Source: Rodentolepis nana
Taxonomy: Eukaryota > Platyhelminthes > Cestoda > Cyclophyllidea > Hymenolepididae
Length of the DNA: 20,950 bases
Assembly (NCBI GenBank): GCA_900617975.1
Contig: UZAE01012774.1
Location: 1-20,950, forward strand
Direction of reading: 5' to 3'
This document shows, piece after piece, positions 1 to 8,166 of the stretch. The position numbers and the translations under genes are program-made. The number at the start of each line of letters is the position of its first letter. The stretch's first letter is position 1. A model generated the notes under the pieces. It had not been told where the DNA came from. It saw only the letters and a program-made list of their open reading frames with translations, and searched no databases.

Positions 1-418
1 TGATAACCATCATAACGCCTGTCATTTGATATAAATAAATACCTTCAGCATCTAATGCTCCCTAAATACATTACGCGTATTTATTGGTTCAACTTGAAGT
101 GGTAGTGAAAAAAAATAAATGTTGGTGTTCCTTAGTGCACTGTGAAAATCCAATTAATTCAATAACTTACCTAAATGTACTCTTTAGGCACTGGATAAAT
201 AGTTGTGTTATTTAGCCTTGAGAACCTTATAAACGCTGTCGCCTGCTTATCAATTTCAGATCTACTCAGAAATCACACAAGAATAGAACAAAAGCTCTAT
301 CCCCCCTCCTCCTCCTCCTCCTCCTCCTACTAAGTTGCGTTCATCTGATTCGTATTCACAGGCCTAAGTTCACGTCTTCATATTTATGGCAACTCAACGG
401 CATTCGCAGAGGTAGAAC
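1..418. other. gene-free left flank
   Basis: I see no convincing coding sequence here. An AATAAA hexamer at 34-39 could be the poly(A) signal of a plus-strand gene lying to the left of the window, but nothing else supports that. The stretch contains the CCT microsatellite listed separately and ends in the short leader of the ubiquitin-like gene, with an AG at 408-409 that could be a 3' splice or trans-splice acceptor. Confidence 0.5.
305..328. repeat. (CCT)n trinucleotide microsatellite
   Basis: This is a run of about seven CCT units preceded by extra C residues, giving a purine/pyrimidine-asymmetric tract about 90 bp upstream of the ubiquitin-like start codon. It is a simple repeat seen directly. 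Its position in the 5' flank means it could affect promoter activity, but nothing shows this. Confidence 0.9.
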
Positions 419-1024
419 ATGATTCTACACATAACAGTCACATTTCGTCAGAGAATCCTCCTTCAACTCAAAATTAATAGTAGTCTCACAATCGATAGCC
501 TGAAAGATTTTATTGAACAAGCTACTGGAATTCCTTCTCAATACCAGACCCTCACGTACAACGGTGTCCTATTGGATGTAAATCACACCATAAGGGATTA
601 CAGACTGCCTCAGACTGTTAGCATTTGCTTGGATATTCCTCTCGCGTACCCTAGCAAGTATATTATCTACGTCAAAACCCCCTTTCACAACCAACTCGTG
701 AAAGTTCGTGTGGGATTGGAGGGAACTATTGATGAGTTGAAGAGGGCTATTTCTCATCATGAAAACATGTCTTTGGACCAGGCGATCATCGTACATAACT
801 CATGTGTACTTGGTGAAGAAAACGGTGGCCAAACGCTGATTTCTTTAGGCATAAGAGAGGACTCAGAAGTGGAGATTATTTTGAGGCGGACAAAATTCGG
901 GTCAGTGAAAGATTGCATGGAAAAGAAGGCGAAAAAAGAAAAGATTTCGGATCTTCCTCCTAGTGGGTTTTCCACAATGGATGGAGATTCTGAAGTTGAG
1001 GTTGGAAATTATAGGATAAAGTAA
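419..1024 (+). CDS. tandem ubiquitin-like domain protein, single exon
   Basis: The 201-residue ORF encodes two successive ubiquitin-fold domains. Residues 1-73 follow the ubiquitin pattern: a beta strand from the initiator Met, 'SLTIDSLKDFIEQATGIP' at the helix, 'LTYNGVLLD' at the Ile44 hairpin, then a DYRL turn. Residues about 80-157 repeat it, with 'GTIDELKRAIS', a hairpin around 'IIVHNSCVLG' and a final 'EVEIILR' strand. A charged Lys-rich tail of about 45 residues follows. Neither domain ends in the Gly-Gly needed for processing and conjugation, so it is probably a ubiquitin-domain protein rather than a ubiquitin precursor. The start is well fixed because an in-frame TAG lies two codons upstream (413-415). 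No intron is needed, unlike every other clear gene here. I cannot assign it to a named family. Possible roles as a proteasome or ubiquitin-receptor adaptor are inference only. Confidence 0.75.
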   Translation: MILHITVTFRQRILLQLKINSSLTIDSLKDFIEQATGIPSQYQTLTYNGVLLDVNHTIRDYRLPQTVSICLDIPLAYPSKYIIYVKTPFHNQLVKVRVGLEGTIDELKRAISHHENMSLDQAIIVHNSCVLGEENGGQTLISLGIREDSEVEIILRRTKFGSVKDCMEKKAKKEKISDLPPSGFSTMDGDSEVEVGNYRIK

Positions 1025-1904
1025 ACATTCTACAATCTCATTTAATTGTTTTAACTACTCCATTTTTCGATGAAATCTACTCTTCTCTTGGTGTATAATA
1101 AGTTTTTTTAATCTAAGTTCTTCTTCTCATTGTTTAAGTTTGTGTTTTATTTAATTTCGCTTGCACAGTTTTTCCCATTTTGTCTTCCTAATACAATATT
1201 ATACTAATGATAATTCATTTATTTTTTTTCTACTCTCTTAGAGAAGCAGTTGGAATTTATAGCCATCTATTCATAACTAATTACAAAATAGTTTATTTTT
1301 AATTACAATTATTCTATGCCAACTTTACAATTTTAAAGGTTTAATAATCATATATATTACAAAACAGAAATTGTGATATCAAGTAACCCGGGTCTCTTTA
1401 GTAAGACCGTTGTTTTGTATTGATCTGAGCGAGCATTTTCGTAGCGATTAGTCACCATGTCTCAAATCTTTCCTGCTAAGCAAATTCTGAATAGCATAAG
1501 TCTTATTTAGTTTATATTGTGCTATTAGAGGCACGCTTGACAATCGATGGAAATTAACGTACTCAACTCGCGTGTCTCAAAGCAAGTTCATGTTTTCACT
1601 CCACATTAATTGTTTGTCATCCGGTATAAGCACGAAAATGGATGTTTAAAAGGATTTCTTATAACGACATACAAAAAGTCACCCGACCATTCTCCCATTT
1701 TCTTGCCAACCTCTAGCCGGTATATTAAATGAAAATAAAGTATTATTAAGTAATTAAAATCCAAATGAAGTACCCCCAAGTGTTAAAAACGGCTACGATT
1801 TCAATTTTGTTATTATTTGTCAGGACAAATCTCAGGGACATGTCTGAATACACAACTAAGCAGATACGCGAATTGATATTCTACCACCTCGCTTGTTGAC
1901 CTGA

Positions 1905-1972
1905 GGGGGTGGGGGTTTGGTTACCCACATCAGGGGGGTGAGCATCACTCTCGTGACCCCTGAAGTGGTCAC
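1905..1972. repeat. G-tract cluster with overlapping inverted repeats
   Basis: Guanine runs at 1905-1909, 1911-1915 and 1933-1938, plus GG at 1919-1920, make a G-quadruplex on the plus strand possible. Two inverted repeats compete for the same bases: TCAGGGG (1930-1936) with CCCCTGA (1957-1963), and GTGACC (1953-1958) with GGTCAC (1967-1972). The second pair also reads as everted TGACC/GGTCA half-sites eight bases apart, the form bound by some nuclear receptors. The sequence is direct observation; function is unknown. Confidence 0.5.
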
Positions 1973-2294
1973 ATGCGCATTGTTACTTTTCATCACTTCT
2001 GAACCCTGATTTAAGTCTGTATTCTGCAGATAACTTATGTGTGGCCACTTTTCACATTTCACACATCGTTTTGAAGAAAACCGATAAGTATCTTCGAAGG
2101 TGTCGGGTTGTCAGCGTCCGAATCAACCTTTAAAATAGCCAAGACTCAACAATTTCTATATTGAGAGATTGAGAATGTTGTATTCAGTAAGATTCACGTT
2201 CATATTTAATCTTTGTTTTTGAAAAAGACTTTCTTATCACACCTTCAGTATTTACAGTGCCCCGAAAACATCGTGTGAACAAAGCGTAAATTAA

Positions 2295-2311
2295 ACACAC
2301 ACACACACACA
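2295..2311. repeat. (AC)8 dinucleotide microsatellite
   Basis: Eight AC units lie just beyond the ALG8 stop codon, so the repeat is probably in that gene's 3' untranslated region, where it would be transcribed as GU. Confidence 0.9.
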
Positions 2312-2357
2312 AATTAGTAAAGTAGAAAATAACATCAAATTCACATTTTTCAACTTC

Positions 2358-4452
2358 CTAATCATTCTTCTTGAAAAATGACGCCTTTGCATTATAGTCC
2401 GCATTCTCTATCTCCTCTTCCAATTTCGCCACCTTTTCATCCCACATCCAAGAGAAATTAATCCAAGTGTAGATAAAGAAGGACACTATAAGTCCCACTG
2501 CACAGTAGACAGAAACCATCATTAGAGGAAGAAATTCAAGTCGAGGATAAAACAGTGGAAGGGCAATTCGAGTGATGAAAAGGAGGGGAATCAGGCCGAG
2601 GAGATGCATTTTCCCGAGAACGGTGAGATGAGGCCAATATTTAGCCAGAAAGCCCTTACTGACTGGGGTTGATGAACGTCCCAGTAAGAGATATTGAACG
2701 AGGGTATAGAGCAAGAAGAAGGATAATATCACTGGTTGTTCTAAAGTAACAACATAGGCTAGTTAGACCACTTCCATCTATAAAAGTACACCTACCATTA
2801 GAAGTGAAGATAAGCGGAAGTAGACTGAAGTGAGCAATCGTTGTGACATAAAAACAAAGACCTCGCAGACGACGTGAAACAATCGCTAGAAGTCTATAAT
2901 AGCAAAAAGGGGTTTAGTACTGCTAAACGAAACATAAGTATGTATATTAGAGAGCTGCTCACGTTAGTGGGAGGGTGATAACAAGCACAGCCTTTTCATG
3001 AACATGCCATCCAAATAGAAAAGAAGCCCATGCGGCTGAAACAATTGAGAGAATCAGGGTGAAACCAGATTTAATTGAGGTATTTCGAACTGTACAGATG
3101 GCCAGGCCAGGCTAAAAAGGGAGCAGTAAATAAAGGGTTCTCTAAACTTACCATGATATAGGCAACAGTCAGAAAAGCTGTATGTATAGGCCGAATAGTT
3201 GGAAGACAAAGATGCTGATAATTTCCTGTAAGACCACTGGTCATGGAAACGTGATTATATGATACTTCTTGAGATTCTTTTGAACAGTAATTGGGAAATA
3301 GTCCTGAAAAGTAAAATGCTTAAAAGTACCCTACTGATATCGTATAAGTAACCAACTAAGTGATAAAAATACCAGATACACTTAGTGCCTTATCAGCAAG
3401 GTTGTATAAAGCCCAGAAGTTTGGCGCCCAATACGTGTGACACAATCCACGATTAAAAGGGAACAATCTAGATAAGAGATCTGGTAACTTCCCCATCAGG
3501 ATAAATGGCCCAATTGAGAATGCGAAGACTGAGCAAACCAGAGACCCCATTGCCAGTAAGTGGTTCCACTTAACCTTAATAGATAGACTATCTGAAAATG
3601 TCCAGTTTAAAAATTAAGCATATGCCATCACCTCTATTAAGACAGTAATGAGACAGCATGAAGACAAAGTAAACCGGAGCCAAATACAAAAAAGTATGTT
3701 TGAAATTTAGCAAAACTGCGAACCAGAACCCACTCCATAGGTAGTCGGTCTAGAAAAAAACGAGTTAAAAAATGTAAAGGTAACTTACTTGAAAAGTTTT
3801 CACTATCGAAATAAATAGAATACCGAATAAAAATCCATTGTATTGAAAATGAACGTCTGCCAAAAAACCGAACATGGGGTTAGAAAAGAAATAATGTGCA
3901 AAAGGTTTGTGAGTTGAAAAGGAACGTACGATCGACAATAAATAAACCGAAATTAAAGGCGAATAATGAGAATGCAGTGAGATAAATTGGCTCCTTCTTT
4001 TCATCAAGGGGCCCGAATACAATGGTTAGCAACTTGGAAATCGAGTGCAAAAGTAGTAGTTCCGACACAATTACCGTAATTCGTTGGAAATATACTGTGC
4101 CAGGAGATACATATGGTTCCGCTGATATGAAGGTCATATTTGGATCTACCTTATTGCCAATTTGTGCTAACAGGAACTCAAAATATGCAAAGAACGGAGG
4201 GTAATCAAAAGTCCATATACTGGTAGCCTAGAAAGAAATGAAATTGACCTAAACCTAACATACCTCTGTGTACCATTGTGAGAACTTGGTGCTGTGAGTA
4301 ATGGCAAGCCAATTTCGGTGGACCTCAAAATCTGTGGAATGACTTACAATTGCATTAAGCTGTAAGAATTTGATGGCTTACTATGCTGTGAAAAGAAGAC
4401 TTTTGAACGCAACAGCTGCTATAAGAATCAACAGCGTACTATAGGGAACCAT
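2358..4452 (-). CDS. ALG8: ALG8: dolichyl-P-Glc:Glc1Man9GlcNAc2-PP-dolichol alpha-1,3-glucosyltransferase
   Basis: ALG8 is an ER polytopic membrane enzyme that adds the second glucose to the lipid-linked N-glycan precursor, using dolichyl-phosphate-glucose. Ten exons give 544 residues (human about 526): 4382-4452, 4264-4342, 3930-4227, 3789-3856, 3632-3749, 3373-3591, 3152-3303, 2963-3111, 2796-2893, 2358-2740. All junctions are GT-AG, phases agree, and introns are 36-73 nt. Diagnostic motifs run in order: [17 protein letters not shown] (residues 25-41; its Asp matches the proposed catalytic base of the ALG6/ALG8 family), WTFDYPPF (55-62), [12 protein letters not shown] (150-161), [22 protein letters not shown] (254-275), SMTSGL and FGWHVHEK (368-375), and SVYCAVG near the C-terminus. 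The C-terminus ends in Lys-Lys-Asn-Asp. An acceptor-like AG lies 8 nt before the ATG, so a 5'UTR intron or trans-splicing is possible. Exon 1 is the least certain part, because the family's N-terminus is poorly conserved. Confidence 0.93.
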
Positions 4453-4930
4453 GCTCGGAACTATAAAATTTTGAAAAAAAACGTGGATGGCAATATATAA
4501 ACGAATACTCTGAAATAACCAAATAAACATAAGCTAGCATTAAATTACAAATAATTTGACAAAAGCAGGACAATTCGAGGTTACTTACTTAAACAAAATA
4601 CTCTATATAATACTAAATTTAAATATGACCAGCAACACAAGTAAAATCACGTACTGACAACAAAACTAATCGTCAGATGCAGCACGTACAAAGGCACACA
4701 GAATAAGCGGCTTGAATTGCCCTTGAACAAGAGCAATTAAAAAGCCTAACCTTGAAATTAAGCTCGGCTATACAACTCTGAATTACTTAAATTAAATTAC
4801 ATGCCTTGGCCATCTAAATTTATTAGAAAATTTTGATTAATATTTGCAAAATGTTATCGACTTAGCGTTAACCTTGGTCGTATAGCGGGTGTTTAAAATT
4901 CACAGGAACTTCGAGCTGATCGTGTTTGAT
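4453..4930. promoter_or_regulatory. shared 5' region between divergent ALG8 and MTHFD genes
   Basis: This AT-rich stretch of 478 bp separates two start codons that point away from each other, so both promoters must lie here or within transcribed leaders. I see no clear TATA box or other named element. AG dinucleotides in acceptor-like context sit at 4904-4905 (plus strand, 25 nt before the MTHFD ATG) and at 4461-4462 (minus strand, 8 nt before the ALG8 ATG). Confidence 0.5.
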
Positions 4931-6058
4931 ATGGGCCGTTTGATTTTGGGAAATCAAGTAGCAAAGTGAGTTGTGCAATCTCTATATCAAAATTTTATTT
5001 TGAAATAAACATTACTATCGTGCCACTTTTAGTCATATTATAAAAAGAATCAAGGAAGAAATTGATTTTCTCAAGGCGTCAAATAATCTTTCACCTGTTT
5101 TAGCTGTCTTACAAGTTCGTAGCAATAAAATTTTCCATAAATTACCTAGGTTGGACATCGAGAAGATTCTGATTCTTATCTTCGTGCGCAAACCAGAACA
5201 GCTCGCCAATGCGGTATCGATCTGAAGACTTTTTATCTTCATCCCGATGTCACATTTGAAGATATCTCCAAGCAGATAAGTATTTTGAACAACAGTCCTG
5301 ATGTACATGCAATTACTGTCCAGGTAAACGGTAATAATTCCATTTCGCCTTTAGCTACCAGTGATTTCCAACAGCAACCTAAATGTAAACGACATAGTCA
5401 ACCTGATTGATCCAAGCAAGGATGTTGATGGGTTTGCTAAGTTTATTGGCTTTATTTAACAAGTCTTTCCATTAACCAAACAGCTCGACTCTCAAATGGG
5501 GATTTTCGCTACTGGGAACACTGCCCATTTCTTATTCATATTCCATGTGCAGCTGCTGCCTGTCTGCTTCTACTTCAAGAGACAGGATCATTATATCCTG
5601 GTGTTCGGAGTTTAATTGTTGGAAGAGGAAAACTTATCGGAATTCCCGTTTCTAATCTCCTTCTCTGGTCAGCAAACGCAACCTGTACAGTCTGCCATTG
5701 TTACTCCCCAACCCTACCTGAAGAGGTACAAAGAGCTGAAGTTTTAGTTACTGGGACTGGACAGGCCAATCTCATCAAAGGTGAGTGGATTCGACCCGGA
5801 GCTACAATTATTGACTGCGGAATCAACACTCTGCCTGATTCTGAAACCGGCATCTGTGGAGACGTTGAATACGAAAAAGCGATTTCTCGAGCTAGATGGA
5901 TAACTCCCGTACCAGGTGGGATCGGACCACTAACTGTCGCTCTTTTAATGAGAAATACTCTCAATGCCGCAAAGAAATCCCATGGTATTCCCACCGATCC
6001 CCCACTGGTCCAACCAACTGGAGTTCTTTTAAGCAAGTGCACAACACCAAATTCATAA
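4931..6058 (+). CDS. MTHFD: stand-alone methylenetetrahydrofolate dehydrogenase/cyclohydrolase-type protein with altered active site
   Basis: Members of this family interconvert 5,10-methylene-, methenyl- and 10-formyl-tetrahydrofolate. Five exons (4931-4965, 5033-5114, 5150-5323, 5355-5431, 5464-6058) give 320 residues with consistent phases and introns of 67, 35, 31 and 32 nt. Family signatures are LAVLQVG (35-41), VQLP (96-99), KDVDG (119-123), a Rossmann GRGKLIGIP (176-184, usually GRSxxVGxP), GEWIRPGATIIDCGIN (229-244), GDVEYE (255-260) and TPVPGGIGPLT (270-280). It has no mitochondrial targeting extension and no formyl-THF synthetase domain, so it matches only the N-terminal domain of cytosolic MTHFD1. 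Two departures stand out. In the YxxxK motif, Tyr49 is kept but Gln53 replaces the catalytic Lys (Lys56 in human). The substrate-loop PCTPxG becomes PCAAAA (150-155). Loss of cyclohydrolase activity is therefore likely (inference). The Gln (Q97) and Asp (D122) of the site are kept. A poly(A) signal follows at 6083. Confidence 0.9.
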
Positions 6059-6076
6059 TTATGTACACAGTATCAA

Positions 6077-6088
6077 TTTAATAATAAA
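6077..6088. promoter_or_regulatory. abutting poly(A) signals of two convergent genes
   Basis: On the plus strand AATAAA at 6083-6088 lies 25 nt after the MTHFD stop. On the minus strand ATTAAA (plus coordinates 6077-6082) lies 13 nt after the WBP4 stop. Cleavage 10-30 nt downstream of each would place both mRNA ends inside the other gene's last coding exon, making the transcripts overlap tail to tail. Confidence 0.65.
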
Positions 6089-6095
6089 AAACAAA

Positions 6096-8166
6096 CTAAT
6101 CATCGTCTCTTTTTCTTAAACTTCGATTTCCACCAACTTTTCGCTTGAAGGAAATCGCGGGTACTGTTGAAGGTGGAGCCTCGCTTTTAACATCCGGGTC
6201 CTGCTTGAATAGGAGTTGAATTTTGCGGGTTTCTTTTAGTGCGGCTGCAGAGATGGCGGCTTGTTTCTCCTGAAAATTGATTTTCCGATCAGATCTTATT
6301 CCCGCTTCGTTGACTTCAGAGAGATGAGAGAGAATATCGGCTTTTCTAGATATTTCTTCCAACCTTGCTTGATCGTGTTTCAAATTTTTGTTGGCCAGGG
6401 TGGTAATACGTTGTTTGATTACATTATCAGGCTTCGCGAATGCTTTTCCAATGAATTTTTTCTCTTCCTCCCCTTGACCTTCTTGTGCAGCTTCTTGCTC
6501 TTCTTGCGGTTTTCTATAAACAAGAAAATAATATGAACATTAGATTAAACTGGATTACAAAGTAGAAAACGTATTAGTCAACTTAAGAAGTCCATTGACG
6601 GCCCCAATTCAACTTCATACCTCGCTTGCAGTTTCATTGCGCTTACTCTCACAACAATTCCAAAACCTTCTTTCACGGTGTTTTGTGATGAAGATCGTAG
6701 AAACTAAGACGGTGGTAGGCTGTACCGTTTCAATAACTCATTTAAGTTAATGTTGCTCCGAATCCATCTTTACGCCTTGTTTTTATGGAATATCTACATT
6801 TAAATCGTTTAGAAATTTGATTAGGACATCCTATATTATCATATCGCCCATTAGTATAGCATACTCTGTTCCCTTTAGATATTACCACCTACACAGATTG
6901 ATCACCTGACAAATAGAAAACACAAATAGGCAGTCACCTTTATTTAGTAAATCGCAATTTGGCTTCTCGATCATACTCGGCCTTAATTCTTAAATTTCAG
7001 ATCCTATCTCTGTTCCTATAATTTTTAAAAAACTGCAGTATGCTGTCCAAAGCATGTATAATCACCGGATTTGGTACCAATTTAAATAAGCTTACTCATT
7101 CGACTAAGGAAAATTTAAACAACGCCTCACAATAAACATAAAACAGTAAAAAGGAACTCATACGGGGGAGTAACTGGACGCCAATCACCAAGTAGATTAA
7201 TCCTTGGCCTTTTTTCCTCACAGGGATCAGTGTCGGTTAAAATGCGCTCTTCCTGTGCGGTTGGCAGCTGTTGTTCAGGAGGAAGTGGGATTTCCTCGAC
7301 ACTGGTTATGGGAGTCATTTCAATCTCTGGTTCTTTAGCCCCAAACGCCTGACATACAGCTTCACTGGCAACAGCATTACCATTTTCGCTTAAGTCAACA
7401 AGTCTGTGGAAGAGGAATTGGTTCAATCTATCCTTTTCTCGTGACACACAGAGCGAATCATTGATAGGTTCGATTGAAGCTTGGGGACGCTCCCATTGGG
7501 TACTATTGGTTTTTTTATTCCAATAGTAAATGCGACCATCCTCCGTCTTTAATTCTTTCCATTCGTAGACAATGGTTTTCAAGACTGCAGGTTGGGTCAA
7601 AACGGAATCAGGTATTTTGGTCTGTGCATCTTTCTTTTTACTATCTGCAGCAGATGGTTTTTCTTTCTTGCTAGCCGCTTTAATGTCTGAAGATGTACGA
7701 TTAATTATAAATTAAAACGACGAATTACCTGCAATACTAACACCATAGCGTTGAGCTAAAGAAGGATCCCGCTCAAGATCTTTGACCATACCAACAAATG
7801 CCATCTAAGTATCATGAAAACCAAATAACAGAAAGCTTACATCATTTATTAGCGACATTTTCTCCCTTAATTTATCTCCCGATTTAGCCTTAACCGACTT
7901 CTGTAACTCAGTAAGTCTCTTTTGCACGTTAGTGATATGACGCTGGCCACCTTCGTGATTTTTCACACTCTAAAAGTTGTATTGTTTAATATTACAGGCA
8001 GTTATATTTTAAGGTTTTGTGTAAGTTAATTATTCTATCTAACCAATGCAATAATGACATTATACGAGGAAGAATTGTACATAAAACTTACAATCGCATT
8101 ATCCTGGATCCAGCATTTACATATATCACAGTATTTTTTCGGATTACTCTTCCAATAATCTGCCAT
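6096..8166 (-). CDS. WBP4: WBP4/FBP21-like spliceosomal protein (U1-type zinc finger plus one WW domain)
   Basis: WBP4 is a nuclear component of the precatalytic spliceosome whose WW domains bind proline-rich splicing factors. Five exons (8092-8166, 7841-7969, 7729-7804, 7164-7686, 6096-6513) give 406 residues; human has 376. The N-terminus MADYWKSNPKKYCDICKCW is the family signature and begins a matrin/U1-type C2H2 finger (C13, C16, H30, H36). A basic coiled stretch follows. The WW domain spans about 133-162 (W136, Y147-Y148, W158, P161). A LLGDWRP segment matches the family's GEW motif, an acidic and helical region follows, and the C-terminus ISFKRK...RSLRKRDDD matches the end of human WBP4. 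Only one WW domain is present where vertebrate WBP4 has two. Introns are 122, 36, 42 and 650 nt; intron 4 is the least secure, as a further small exon could hide in it. A pyrimidine-rich acceptor (TTCTCCTCTAG) ends 4 nt before the ATG. Confidence 0.9.

Larger units (their letters stand above)
1025..2357. other. intergenic region between the Ubl gene and the ALG8 3' end
   Basis: No gene is recognisable in these 1.3 kb. The stretch is AT-rich except for a GC-rich patch near 1900-1975 (listed separately). An ATTAAA hexamer on the minus strand (plus coordinates 2215-2220) lies 138 nt beyond the ALG8 stop and is a possible poly(A) signal for that gene. The octamer CCGGTATA occurs at 1621-1628 and again at 1717-1724. 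A 68-codon minus-strand frame across the GC-rich patch shows no domain. Confidence 0.5.

Noticed and set aside
1621..1724. repeated octamer CCGGTATA at 1621-1628 and 1717-1724 as target-site duplication of a small insertion
   Set aside because: The 88-bp interior shows no terminal inverted repeats or other element structure; two 8-mers this close can occur by chance.
1856..2062. 68-codon minus-strand frame over the GC-rich patch
   Set aside because: It exists because the G-rich patch lacks stops; the translation is low in complexity (PPPP) and shows no domain.
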